A stretch of 64,000 bases of DNA from positions 62,001 through 126,000 of the forward strand of contig NC_068570.1 in the NCBI RefSeq assembly GCF_025698545.1. Reading direction: 5' to 3'. This DNA is from Gossypium raimondii. Lineage: Eukaryota; Streptophyta; Magnoliopsida; Malvales; Malvaceae. Made by a program: the position numbers and the translations under genes. This document shows positions 26,777 through 39,300 of this stretch, in pieces. Under the pieces are notes generated by a model. It saw only the letters and a list, made by a program, of their open reading frames with translations, did not search any database and was not told the DNA's origin. Each line of letters opens with the position of its first letter. Position 1 is the first letter of the stretch.

Positions 26777-28839
26777 TATATAATATGCTTTCCTTTTCTT
26801 GATTTCTTTCAGAAATTTTTGTTTATGGAAGAATGAAAAGGGAAGAAATCCAAAAAGGAATTGTTTTGTATTTCCCCCAATCATGTTTCTGCTTATTTAT
26901 ACATGCAAATGACATGATGTGATTAAATGCTCACATGAAACAAAAAAGAAAAAAAAGAAAAAAAAAAGGATCTTAGCTAGCTAGCAGTTATTGAAGAAGG
27001 TTGGAAATTCTTTTTAGTAAGTAGATTAAAACAATAAAGAATTTGATATCTCTCAAATAATTTTCAAGTTGGAATTTTGTGTTTGGAAAAAATACTGTTC
27101 CACAAGTTTTACTTTCAGACTAAATTAACTCCAAAACTGAAGAAAATCATGTGTTAAAAAAGTTAATTACATATATCTATTGATTTATACAGTAAGATTG
27201 AGTATATTATAAACATAAGTCATTTATGATGCAATATTTTATTATAAAAACTTGTCAACCCTACTTTTATATTATGCCTGCATGTTAATTGTGATGTAGT
27301 TTTTTTATCTTGATTTTATTCTTCAAATTCATGCAATTAATTAATTTATTTATGCATAGGTTTTAGTCTTCATGAAACCCTCCAATGACTAATGATGCAT
27401 ATATATTAGGAAAATATTATATGATGGACTTCCTTGGTGAATCATAAATATATATAATTTTGTCTAACGTACCTAAGCTGCACTATAATGAACTTTGTTA
27501 TCCGTTTTTTTTTTTAAATCAAGGCTCAATCGAGTCAAGTGTCATGTTGAAACCCTTTTTCTCTTTTAATTTATATTTTTTTTAAATGCAAAATTAAGGG
27601 CTCTAGAGGACAAAACAAAGGTCACCGTCCACAACTACTAACTGCCCTTAATTACAACGCCTCTCAAGGCCAATATGGTTAAGATCCCCGTGAGATACGA
27701 ACGCAAACACCAATGAAATTTGAAAGCTCTTTTTCGTTCTTTTTCCTTCTTTTCTACCTCTAAACTTTTGGATGTTAGTTTCACTATTGTTTTTTTTTTT
27801 ACTAAAAGGAGACCTTCTTTAGTTCTCATCCAATGAAGGGAAATGAGTGTAGCTAACATATGCCAATTAATTTATTATTTATACTAAATTTGGGGAATCC
27901 GTGGAATTAGAGTAAACCCTAATTGCATTTTGATTTCTATTTTTTTGGCAATAGCTACATTTTCTTCTAAGTTAACATTCAAATATGTTGGAGGCTCAAA
28001 AAGATTATCTTCAGATATTGTGTGATATTAAGTTTGGTTATTAATTCAGCCAAATTGCAAATATATTTTAATAAGTTGGGCCATGATTAGAAAAAACGGA
28101 TGACTGTTGTGAATTTTAGGAGTTCAACAAGTAAATCAATTGAGAAATTATTTAAAGTATCATATGAGAGACATTTGAAATAATGCAGAATAGACTAACT
28201 GAATGTAAATCCAACTCCTATCTCAAGGAAGTTGGCTAACATTAATATGATCCACTCTAGTATATTCCCCTCTACTCCCTGTGTGTCAAGCCACCAATAC
28301 ACATAACGGAGAAAATTGACAGGATCATTCATGATTTCTGGTGAATTTAAAATGACTTAAAAGAGAAAGTTGTGTCTATCTAGTTGGGACCAACTATGCA
28401 GACCACAGTATGCATCTCGTAAATGAAGCAAGCGAATTCTAACACCACCACTTTCTCAATATCGGGCAAAACTAAAGAATAATTTTTGAAACTAAAATTA
28501 AATTATGTATTTTTACGAGAATTTTAACATTTCTAAATTCTACAATTCCTTTGTGTTACAACCACATGCAACGTCGGCTCTCCCTAAAGTCCACATAAAT
28601 TTCTTACGGAACCTAATCTGACATAAGTGGAATTTGAGAATGTCGATGATACGTGGACACAGGAATTGAAGTCTAGAGATGTCCCAATGTGCTCAAGAAA
28701 TGACCGGCACAACTTGCAACCAAAATTCAGCTATTGGTTTATCGTTAACATGACCATAGGTCTATAAGTAATCATTGTTTTGAAAAGTTCACCTTTAGAT
28801 TTTACAATCGAAGGCAGACAAAAAGACAGGAAATTCAAC

Positions 28840-28842
<3 letters not shown>

Positions 28843-28885
<43 letters not shown>
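28843..28885. repeat. (TA)n microsatellite, about 21 units
   Basis: Uninterrupted TA dinucleotides over 43 bases, the longest simple repeat in the window, and likely length-variable. Confidence 0.95.
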
Positions 28886-28889
<4 letters not shown>

Positions 28890-29249
28890 GCTGTTTTATA
28901 TGGGAGTTAATTTCTTTAGGAAGATTTATATATGAACAATTTTATTAAATTTAAAAATAGGAAGATATAACTTTTAACACTATTTTAATTGTGAATGTTT
29001 GACACACTCACAATGTATTTTTTATTTATTTTACAAGTAAAAGTAAAAATTGACATGTATAATTTTTTAAATATATATTTTAATATTTTACTATACCCTT
29101 ATATAACACTTATCAAGTCTCTGACCCTATTTTAGAATTTTAAAACTCCACCCACCAAATATTTTCCTGTACTTTAATATAATTTTATATACACTCTAGC
29201 TATTAGCTGAAAGTTATGGTTTTCTTATTGATTATGGATTGATAGATTA

Positions 29250-29704
29250 GGAATAATATTAAATTTAGCTCTTAACGTTTACATTTTTATTAATTTGGTC
29301 TTTATTCTTTTTTAATCTAAATTTGACCTCAACCTTTTAAAAGAGTCAAATTTGACCATTAACTTTTGAAAAAAGTCGAAATGATGTTTTTATAATAAGA
29401 ATACTAACTAAAATGTTTAAATTTTTAAACATGACACTGCATGACAATTCACGTGTACTCCACGCTAAATTTTTTAATCTATGAACTTTTTATTTTTTTA
29501 AATTTAACTTTGATTTTTTAAAATTATTTGTTGATGTAACATATAAAACAAATGATGTTATGATAACATGATGTGCATATGGACTGTCATGTGAGTTGCC
29601 ACATCAACAACATTAAAATTAATGTTTTAGTCAAATTTAACTAAAAAAATGAGGTCAAATTGACAAAAAATATAAACATTGGAGACTAAATTTATCATTA
29701 TACC
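29250..29704. mobile_element. MITE, TA-flanked family, copy A
   Basis: About 455 bp. Left end GGAATAATATTAAATTTAGC is the diverged inverted complement of the right end GACTAAATTTATCATTATACC, and the terminal inverted repeats run 60 bases or more. The left flank is TA, but the right flank has decayed. No coding capacity. Related to copies B and C just downstream. Confidence 0.65.
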
Positions 29705-29948
29705 AATAGATTATAGATTGATTCTATCTAAAGCATTCAATATTACATTTTTTCCCAATTGGGACTAGATTGGTATTCTCTCTTTGTATCAATATTTATA
29801 AATAGGCAATATATTTAGCCTATAATGTTGATTTTCTTTTGTTAATTTTGCATTAAATTTTTAATTGTGACTTTCACTCTCAACATTCAAATTTTAGTTA
29901 AATTATATAATTTTTATAGAAAAATTGACTTAACTATTATGATTTTTA

Positions 29949-30240
29949 GGTATAATGTTAAAATTAGCTCTCAATATTTACATCTTTTGTCAATTTGATC
30001 TTTATTCTTTTTTAGCTAAATTTGGCTCTAAAACTTTCAAAAGAGTGGACTTATTTTTTTACTAAAATACTGACTAGAATGTTAATTTTAAACATGACAT
30101 TGTTAAAATTAATGTTTTAGTCATCTTTTTGTTAATAAAACAAATTGATTATTTTGAAAAGTTAATGATTAAATTCAGCTCAAAAAGAAAGGCTAAATTA
30201 CAAAAGATGTAGCATTGAGGGTTAAATTTAACATTATGCC
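29949..30240. mobile_element. MITE, TA-flanked family, copy B
   Basis: About 292 bp. Left end GGTATAATGTTAAAATTAGC, right end TTAAATTTAACATTATGCC, flanked on both sides by TA as in Tc1/mariner-type insertions. The inverted ends share the phrase 'caatatttacatcttttgtcaa' in diverged form with copy A. Confidence 0.7.
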
Positions 30241-30570
30241 TACTATTTAATGGTAATTACATAACAATTTGCATGTACTGATGAAATTTCAAATATATAT
30301 ACATAAAATTAATAAAAAGTTCATATATTTTAAAAAATTATCAATACCGACACTGAAATATATGTGAACTATCATGCAAGTTGCCATTAAAACTTATAAA
30401 GTTTGTCAAAATTTTTGTTCAACAAAAACAATTTGACTAATTTTGAAAGTTGAGATCCAAAGTAATAAAAGAAAAAAATTAAGGCCAAAATGACAAAAGA
30501 GATTAACATTATAAGCTAAATATCATTATTTTTTAGTATAAGTATAAGCTCCTATAAGATATATAAATTA

Positions 30571-31108
30571 GGCATAATTGCAAAATTCACCCCTAATGTT
30601 TCTAGGTTTTTTACTGAAGCCGTTAAATTTTTTTTTTCTCATTCTCATTCCTTTTATGCAGCCGTTGGTCCGACATGCAGTGATAGCGGTGGCTGTGGGT
30701 TAAAGTAAGAAATTGAAAATACAATAAATTAAAAAAAAAACAAGTTTAATTTAATCTGGTTTTCTAAGAATCGATTTATACAGGAAATTGGAGGAAAAAT
30801 AAATCAGATACAACCAATGAAAAGTCGAAAAAGCTACTAAATGGTCCACCTTTCTATTCTCTTTCAACATATTGATTCGAATCACCATGTGTCCTAGCCA
30901 TTAAGAGTTTCATGCCACCACGTGGTAATCGACGAGGTGCCATGCCACGTCAGACAAAATTGTTGACCGTTAGTTGACTAATAGTTTCCGCTAACTTTGG
31001 CCTTTTTTTGAAAATTTTTGCAACGTTGGGGAAGAGAATCAGAAAAAAAAGTTAAGGGCCAAAGTGAAAAAATCCAGAAACATAAAGGGTGAATTTTACA
31101 ATTATGCC
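30571..31108. mobile_element. MITE, TA-flanked family, copy C
   Basis: About 538 bp with the best-preserved ends: left GGCATAATTGCAAAATTCAC, right GTGAATTTTACAATTATGCC, both flanked by TA. The inverted repeat continues inwards over 'taatgtttctaggttttttac' and its counterpart. The internal sequence has no coding frame. Superfamily (Tc1/mariner-like) is inferred from the TA duplication only. Confidence 0.75.
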
Positions 31109-31422
31109 TAAAGTGACGGGTATTCACACTGATACAACATTACTACGCTGAACCCTCCCAACTCAGAACTTCAATTAATTAATAGAAAATAGAAGTCATG
31201 CTGGTTTCCAAAGATTAAGTCACAGAATCAGATTTAATGAATTTGGCTTGCACATGTTCTTGGCATTACCACCAATACCATCCACATATAATATATATGT
31301 TCGGATGACAGGCAACTAAGTAAATAATAATACCCATTAACCACCTCGTATGCAAAAATTAAAGTACCCTAAAACCTAATGAAATCAACATTATACTATA
31401 TTTGGCTCAATCAATTATTTTT

Positions 31423-32229
31423 GGGTAAACTATACACATGGTCACTTTTGTTTACCTTAGGTTACATTTCAGTCACTTATGTTTGAAATGTTACGTTTTA
31501 GTCACTTACGTTATCGTGTTGTAACATTGTAGTCACTGAGCCGTTAATTGTCATTAATGGTGTAATGGTAAGCTGACGTGGCACGTTAAATCATCATTTC
31601 AAACAAAAACTTTAGGTTAACTTATACAATTGGTCCCCATAATTATTCGTTTTGAGCAATTTAATTCTTTTATGTTCTTTTAACTTTCTTTCTTTCTTTT
31701 TTTCTTTTTTCTTTTCCATTCTCTTCTGCTTCTTCCTCTGTTTTTCTACCTTCTTTATTTCTTTTAACATACCAGGAAGTCGAATTGGTAGTGAAGAAAG
31801 AAGCATGGTATGGGTTTATGGGTTTTGGTTATAGACAAATGATGACAGTCAACTTCCTACTTCTTTTTTCATTGCCAATTCGACTTCCTAATATGTTAAA
31901 AGAAATGGGAAATGTATGAAAACAGAGGGAGAAACAAAAGAGAATGGAAAAAAAGAGGAAAGTTTAAAGAACATAAAAGAAAAAAAATTAAATTACTTAA
32001 AACGAAAAAAATATGGAGATCAATTGTATAATTTAACCTAAAATTTTGTTTGAAATGATGATTTAACGTGCCACATCAGCTTACCGTTACACCATTAACG
32101 ACGATTAATGGCTCAGTGACTAAAATGTTACAACATGATAACGTAAATGACTAAAACGTAATATTTCAAACATAAATGACTAAAACGTAACCTAAGGTAA
32201 ACAAAAGTGACCATGGGTGTAGTTTACCC
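31423..32229. mobile_element. Mutator-type MITE, near-perfect 807 bp palindrome
   Basis: Begins GGGTAAACTA and ends TAGTTTACCC. Arms of about 360 bases are inverted complements with few differences, and only about 80-100 bases in the middle (about 31790-31880) are unpaired. It is flanked on both sides by the identical 9-mer ATTATTTTT (31414-31422 and 32230-32238), the target duplication length of Mutator-like elements. No transposase. The purine/pyrimidine-rich inner arms give spurious open frames on both strands. The low arm divergence and perfect duplication suggest a fairly recent insertion. Confidence 0.88.
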
Positions 32230-33242
32230 ATTATTTTTCAGTATAAAAAAGAAACCTACCATAATCGCTTACTGCCAATCACAATTATAAATGTGATTGT
32301 AAAGCAACGAAGCATTTAATAAAGCATAAAAGTAGTTGCAGCAATAATTGTACTGATATTGAAAGCCACAAAAACGACATGATATTTGACACCTTCCATT
32401 ACACGTCTACACTGCATTGATTATCTTTTATGAAGTAAACAAAGATAATAAGAGAAACATGTACATAATTTGCAGAAAGTTGTTTGGACTCAACCAAAGC
32501 CTCATAATTTCCTCTTGCTTCATTAAATGGATAATATATCTAACAGTCCACCACCCTATCCACCTTACTTATCAACTTCTTGCATTAATAATCGCGATTA
32601 ATCTCATTTCAGAAGGGAACTTTTCATGTATATACTTGGTAGCAATATCAACCCAGTAGTTTCTGAAATCATCCATGACCCATTCTTTTCTTCTATTCAA
32701 AGATACCCATAAATGCTAATCATGCTTGATGGCATCAACCTTTTAAATATGGCCAATAATTTTTATACACCTATGTATGCATCCATTTATATTTATGGAA
32801 TCGGTTATGAAGCTATTTGGTGAATTTTTCTATTTATTAATGGTGATATTATTGGCCGAACCATGGTGTACCAACACACGTCCCAAGCTTCTTTTATCAA
32901 TCAATTAAAGCATGTTGACTAACGTAACACCAAATGTCTCTTCATTGTCTTAATTTTCGTGTGTGCATATAGACTGTAAAATCATCATCCTTGTAATTTA
33001 CTACTATAAGCAGTTGCTATACTTTTGAATGTTGAATATTAGAAATGAATAGAAAATAATGAATAGCTTTAGAAACGGAACAATGTTATATGCTTTACCA
33101 TAGTTAATGGGCACTAACAAGGATGGTGGTAAACCCTACATTTAATGGTCTTAGAACCTGAGCTGGGAACTTGTAGCTTACTACAAAACAAGCTTGAAAA
33201 CCAAAAATAAAAAGTTGGTAGTTGTCATTGTTACACAATGGA

Positions 33243-33268
33243 TTACACTTGCATGTGTGCAAGTGTAA
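33243..33268. repeat. perfect 11 bp hairpin with 4-base loop
   Basis: TTACACTTGCA, loop TGTG, TGCAAGTGTAA. No T-tract follows and no gene is adjacent, so its role, if any, is unknown. Confidence 0.8.
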
Positions 33269-33818
33269 GACAGCAAACTTCCTTTATTAGCCTATCGGAT
33301 CATCTTCGTGCTTCAAGTGAAAATTCTAACTTTAAAGATGACATTATTAAGGAAGGTAGTAATAGATTTCGAGAGGATTAGTTTAATTAATTGTAAAACA
33401 AATATAAAATAAGGATCTGATCCGAAATATATAAAATTAATTAATTTATTAATGATAGAGATGTCTATAGATCAGACCAGATTTAAGCATAATATTAATA
33501 TATTTTATTCTTGTATAAATCGCCTAACTCGTTATATGGGCCTAAAATTTTACTTAAATCGCTTATATTTGTTAATGGCTAACCCAAATCTATTTTAAGC
33601 TCACTCATATTATTTTTTGAATCTTTTTAAAATTATATTATTTTAATTTAATTTTTTTCATTTATTAAATAGTAATAGATAGTTATCTTAATATTTTTCT
33701 TTAAGATTTACATTATAATACTATTATTGTTATAGATTTAGCTTTTATGTGTTATAAAATATAATATATATTATTTAATATATTATATTATAAACATAGA
33801 AAATGGGTCGGATCGAAC

Positions 33819-34596
33819 TAGGGGTGTGCATAATTCGGGTAAAACCGAAAAAATTCGGTTAACCGACTGGTTAACCGAATTCAGTCGGTTAACCGAATTT
33901 TTTCGGTAGGGGGTCGGTTAATTTTTTTATGATTTTTCGGTTAACAGTTAATTCGGTTCGAAACCGGTCGGTTAACTGAATTTTTTCAGTTTAACCGAAA
34001 AATTAATAAATAAAATTATCCAACCCAACCTAATTACCCAACCTAATTACCCAACCCAATTACCAACCCAACCCAATAAAACTAAAACTAAAGTCTACCC
34101 AATTACCCAACCCAATAAAACTAAAACTAAAGTCTACCAAATTACAAACCCAATAAAAATAAAACTAAAGTCCAACTCTAAGTCTCTACCCAATTACACA
34201 TGTTTTCTTTTTTTTAAGTTTAATGCAAATGGAGATTTTTTGGAGAGAAGAAATGGATATAAATGGAGAATATTAAAGACTTACATTTCAATTATGTGTT
34301 AATTTCAAGACTTATGTAATGTTTTTAATTATGTAGTGATTCAAAGACTTATGTAATGTTTTTAATTATGTAGTGATTCAATTCAGATAATTCGGTTAAT
34401 TCGGTTAATTTTTAACCAAAAATAAAAAGCATACAATTTTCGGTTAATTCGGGTAACCAACCTAATTAATCGAAAAAAATTCGGTTTAGTTAAATTTTTT
34501 TTTAAAAATTCGGTTCGGTTAATGGTTAAAAATTTTGGAAAGTCGGTTAATTCAGTTATAGCTATTTCGGGTCGGTTAACCGAATACACACCCCTA
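33819..34596. mobile_element. hAT-type MITE
   Basis: 778 bp. Left end TAGGGGTGTGCATAATTCGG, right end CCGAATACACACCCCTA; the ends are inverted repeats typical of plant hAT MITEs. The flanking 8-mers GATCGAAC (33811-33818) and GATTGAAC (34597-34604) differ at one base, fitting an 8 bp hAT target duplication. Both arms hold many copies of 'cggttaaccgaa'. No transposase frame. Confidence 0.82.
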
Positions 34597-35821
34597 GATT
34601 GAACTAGACTTAGGCATTAAATGTTTAAGCGTGAGCTCAACCTATATTTTAAACAAACTCAATTTTTTTATTCAAGTCTATTTTTTTAGTCTACTTTTTT
34701 ACTTAAACTTTCTTTAAGTTTCGGATAAATCTTCAAATTGGGTAAATAACCCAACCCATGAATGACGTTCAAAGCACCAGCGTTTTTAGATTTCAAAACC
34801 GTATTAAGGGCCACTGCCACTAATAGTACTCAGCTTTCTGGATACAGTAGTTTAGTTTAAGCCCACCTAGTACACTTAAATGGATCCGACACTTTCAAAG
34901 AAACAAGCGGCTGAGTTGGGCCAATTCACCAATGAGTTTAACAAGTGGGTAGCTTGTTTTCCCAAGTTACAACAACCCGCAGATGTCGTCAAAGGCGGCT
35001 GGTCAGTGGAATCCACACGTCATTGCCAAAGTCCATCCTAGCCCTCCACCTACAACTCTACGCCTACGAAAAAGTTGGTCCAGTCCGTAGTAGTACCATT
35101 AATAAAAAAGATAAATAGAGCTGCCAAAATAGATTTTGGCAACACCTTGAAAAGAAAACTGAGTTAGGAATTAGGATACTGCTGAGATCGAATCTCCCCA
35201 TTCTCACTTCTCAGCTTGCAAACGGTTTTTTCCCTCGTATTTTAGGCCCCACTCAATCACCCTTCAGCGTTGCTGAGTTGGGACCATTGAATACATTCAG
35301 CCCAACTTTCATCAAACACAGTGACTAAAGAAAGGGTATATTAAAACAAAACAAATTTGACCCTTTTTGATCAGTTACATAGTATTTGGACGGGTTATAA
35401 GTAAAACCTGGATTATTCCTCCACTACTACAGTAACAAGTAAAGGGTGTTTCTTTCATTTCAATGGATAAAAGCAAAGAGCAAAGAGTAGTGGCGGTGGA
35501 AAGTTCCCCTCGATAAATGTTTTATCAAATCTTTTCTGCAGTTTGAAACAAAAACAGTACACTGCTTACCGCTGAATCGAGCTGGCATTTCCCGTGAAGA
35601 AAAGAACCTCATTAAAGAAATCAAAAAACAATATTTTTATGATTCTTCTTGAAGGTGCAATACTGCAATCTAAATGTGGGAATGGTAATTAATCCAGAAA
35701 AGGTAAGAGTTGAAAAAGATTCTTCACCGAACCGATACTATCATCATTTAGAGTAGACAAACAACAGAGACAAAGTAATAATAGGAAATCTGTTGAACCT
35801 AGACCCCGAAAAGCTTTCTTG

Positions 35822-36744
35822 TTAAACCCAAAATACGTTCATGCTAGCCTCCTTTACAGATTTACAGACAGGACAAGAATCAAGGAAAGCTTCACAAGAG
35901 ATGCACGAGCAAAGGTGTCTGCAAGGTAGGAACAGAACGCACGAGCTCCTAAACCTGCAGTGTTTGCAAGCAACCTTTTTGCTCTTCTTTTCTCCTTGTT
36001 GATCATCTCTTTGATCGCATGAGCCGCAGCAATGGGACTCGGTATCTTCGGCTGTATTTTTATTGCTGACCCTGATTAGCTCCTCTTTGACCTGTTCCAT
36101 TGTGTTGCTTAAACCCATAACCATTGCTTCATTTGCTTTGGCAAGCCTTTCCCACCACTCGCTCTCCATTTCGGCTTTCTTCAAGCAAGCTTCGAGCTCC
36201 ATTGTTTTCTTTGTTGCTCGTGCCAAGTCTTCTTCTTTTCGCTTCATCAAATATAAAGCCTTCCATTCCATGGTCTTTAGTAGCGTGCCTAGCTGTCGCC
36301 TCCTTTGCTCTCGTAATACAGATTTTAGCCTCTCATTCTGTGTTTTTCCCCACCAAAAGAAACAAGGAACTTTGAGTGAAAGTGATCAATTTCTGATATA
36401 AAAAAAAGAACATTAAAAGAAAGAACCCTTGCCTGAAAATGAAGAATGCAATCAAGTTCCTGCCTTTGCACCTCAAGTTGAGCATCTAAAGCTTGAGAAA
36501 GTGTCATTGAGACAAAATTATCACACATTGACAACGAAGACGACGATGGAGAAGAAGTAGAAGCCAAGTTGTGAGCGTTTTGTTGTATATGAAAAGGAAG
36601 CGTATTTTGAGAAGGTTGTTGAAGACTGAAACAAAAAACAGGCTGAGGTGGTGCAGGGATTGGTGGCATCCAATCCTGAAGGGCGCACATGGGCCAAGGT
36701 AGTAAACCCAAGTTTTCAGGATACAACTGTGATTGAACAACCAT
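35822..36744 (-). CDS. BOI-related RING E3 ubiquitin ligase
   Basis: Two exons on the minus strand: 36744-36433 and 36337-35822; 275 residues. Exon 1 ends at ...LHFQ and exon 2 starts NERLKSVLREQ, the usual Q/NE junction in this family. The intron starts with GC (CAG|GCAAGG) instead of GT. A coiled-coil region lies at about 85-200. The C-terminal C3HC4-like RING spans residues 228-262: CKHC, CVLFLPCRHLCSC, CPVC. The protein ends NVFWV. BOI and BRG proteins of Arabidopsis ubiquitinate targets, bind DELLA proteins and dampen cell death and flowering. Which BRG this matches cannot be decided. A TATA-like box lies at 36843-36851 and a CT/GA-rich leader or promoter tract at about 37010-37070. Confidence 0.92.
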
Positions 36745-36842
36745 AATAATAACTTAGTGTAAAAATTCAAACAACGAAGCAGAGAAGGGAAGCAAAAAAA
36801 ATGGGGTTTGGTTTGAAAGCTAAAAAGCTAAGGCTTTCTCCA

Positions 36843-36851
36843 TATATTTAT
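36843..36851 (-). promoter_or_regulatory. TATA box of the BOI-like gene (candidate)
   Basis: TATAAATAT on the minus strand, about 100 bases upstream of the ATG at 36744. Spacing leaves a 5' UTR of about 65-75 bases. Confidence 0.5.
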
Positions 36852-37749
36852 ATCAGAATGAAAATAAAGCCATGCCCATTATGAATGAGAAATCCGTGGA
36901 TGGGTTTTAAGTAAGGCAGGAAAACCGACAAAAGCTTTAATATATATATACTGTTTTTGGTGAAGACGTGCTTAAGGAAGAGGGACAAAGAGACTCAGTG
37001 AATGCTTAGGGGTCTCTCTCTCTTTCTCTGTCTTTCAAAACCCAAAAAGAAAGCATTAATGAGAGAGAGAAGAAAGGTGGCGGTAAACGACGACGTAGAC
37101 ATGCAGATTTTGTGACAGCAAGTCACTCAATTGGGACGTGAAAGAGTCAGAACGTTATAGAGGAGCGGAGAAGAGGGTAAGAGATTGGAGAAATTTTGAC
37201 AGTTTGGTCATTGGAAAAGGCTGAATAATAGCATTTTCCATTAATTCTTTCACTAGCAGTTTCTCAAAAAAATATCTTACTAGTTACAGGTAAAAAGTAA
37301 AAAGTGTATGTAACTGTAACACCACATTATTGCATAATTGCACTACCAAGCTTTGCATTTATGTATATGTGTTGGTTCCAAACGACAAAATGTTTCATGC
37401 AGACTGCAAATTGCAATATCTCTTTGGGGGATTAGGGCTTGGGCTGACCATAATCTATGATATGAGGTTGCAATATGGGCTCCCTTTTTCAATAAGACTA
37501 AAAGTCCAAAACATTTTTATATTAAAATACAATTTATTATTTTTAAAAGGTAATATATCATTTAGTACCTATATTTACCTTTAATGTTCAATTTGGTATG
37601 TAAGCATTTTTATATCAATTTGATATTTAAGTTTGACTTTAATATTTAATTTTACATCCAAACAAAAGACTAAACAAAAATTTATCGAAAAAACAAATTA
37701 GTTACAAAAATGATTTTTTTTAAGTTCGGACTATTATGGACCTTTTACA
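36852..37749. other. BOI-like gene promoter and flank
   Basis: Contains a GA/CT-rich microsatellite-like tract at about 37010-37070 that may act as a GAGA-type promoter element. The rest is AT-rich with no gene recognised. Confidence 0.35.
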
Positions 37750-39300
37750 CCAATTCAATTATATTGTTAGGTCCCATAACGTCATTTCGCTAATTTGGGT
37801 CTCAAAGGGGTATAAAATTAAACAAAAACGTTTGTTATTGTTTAGAACTAAAAATCGACAAAAACATATAAAAGATTCTTAAATTGTTTGAGAATAAGCT
37901 CCTCAAGTGTATTGAAGAGCTTAATTTGACGTATCAAATTACGGTAGATCAGTTAGCTAGAATTATTCTGTTACTCATGTTACTTGTATTTTGTTAAGTT
38001 TATATTGAATTCGAGTTATGTTAACACCACTGAGTAACCATTAATCAGCGTATGGAGTTTCCGTGTCCAAGTCTCGAATAAGGTTAAAAAAATTTTGTGG
38101 TCAAGCATCCAACTCTCAAGCTCAGCTTGGAAGCCAATATGATCTTATTCTGTATGTATTTATATGTTTTGAGGTCATATGACATGTACCTAGGTTGGTT
38201 GGCTTATTACCTAAGTTATTTTGAGCACTTTTGGTAAGTGACCTATAATGCTATATTGGTTGAATTTTACCTTTTAATTACTAGTTAATCATGCTTCATT
38301 TTGTGAGTTTGAATGTGCATATTGGTTGGACTAGTAATAATATTGAAGGTTATAATTTGGTAATGTTTGAACATGTTTAGATAAGTTAATTGGGTGGATA
38401 AGCTCTTACGAGCTTCTGTTGGCGTATTCGAGAGAACCAGTTCTTATGAGTTTCTGTTGACGATGTACTCTTATCCGTAAGTCGTTCTTCGAATGGAAAA
38501 ATCTCTGTAAGGTGATTTATTTAATGAATTTGAAAGACATATTGTTATTTATTTTTGTATTGATTTGAATACGGATGTATTTATCGATTGAAGTTGTGAA
38601 TGAAAGGGAGTTGTCATGGATGATTTTTATTACTTGATTTATTATAGTTAGTTCGGTAAGATTTTTGTTTATCTCGTCGAACTTACTAAGCTTCATTAAG
38701 CTTACTTGTGTTGTTTAATGTCATTGTAGATTTTCAAAAGGTTGGACGATCGGATCGGCACTCAAGTCACACTATCCAGTTTATCTCGGTAGTTTTTGAA
38801 ACGTTAAATTTGAATTATATGGCATGTATAGGCTCTTGTGCCATTTTGGTTAATGTTTGGCTTATGTAAATGTTATGAATGATATTTTGTGCAAATAACC
38901 AATTTGCAAAGGGTATGAGAATGAGGTATAGTTGTTATGCTAGTATGTGCGGCTTACACATATTTGATTTGTTATGGTTGTGGTAACTTTGTTAGGTATT
39001 TTGATTTGGTATTGCTTGAATGAGTTGATGAATTGAATTAATGTGTATTTTGAGATTAAATTGTATATAATTGTGGTACAAATGAGGGTACATTGGTTAG
39101 GCACATATTAGGTTGGTTTTGATGTGATTTTGACCTGATTAATGTCATTTTGATTTTGTATTTTGGTTAGTATTTGAGTTTCTTAAGGTTCAAGCAATTT
39201 GATTATGTTTGTACTAATGTATGATTTGAATGATTTATTATTTCGTTTGTAATACATTGTAACCCTGTTCCGATGACAAATATGGGTTAGGGGTGTTACA
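37750..39300. mobile_element. degraded LTR fragment, Ty3/gypsy-like (fossil)
   Basis: The right end reads AACCCTGTTCCG followed by GGGTTAGGGGTGTTACA, a terminal pattern I associate with plant Ty3/gypsy LTRs (often written from the other strand as TGTAACACCCCTAACCC). Inside are typical LTR phrases such as CTCGTCGAACTTACTAAGC. The left boundary is uncertain. No gag-pol region adjoins it, so it is a broken solo LTR or LTR fragment. Its degraded look suggests an old insertion. Confidence 0.5.

Larger units (their letters stand above)
26777..35821. other. 9 kb gene-free interval rich in non-autonomous transposons
   Basis: No supported gene between GDSL copy 2 and the BOI-like gene. The elements whose ends can be read are listed separately. 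The remainder is AT-rich unique-looking or degraded DNA: 26900-29240, 32240-33810 and 34605-35820 hold nothing I can name. Short frames here are AT-rich or low-complexity. Confidence 0.5.

Noticed and set aside
26777-26884. Upstream ATG at 26884 as start of GDSL copy 2
   Set aside because: It would add 36 Lys/Phe-rich residues before the signal peptide and lies right beside the TATA-like box, so the ATG at 26776 is preferred.
31612-31834. Open frames on both strands with Lys/Glu-rich or Phe/Ser-rich proteins
   Set aside because: They arise from the polypurine/polypyrimidine arms of the palindromic MITE at 31423-32229.
37330-37584. 84-codon plus-strand frame
   Set aside because: Tyr/Leu/Ile-rich AT-driven frame in the flank of the BOI-like gene with no motif.
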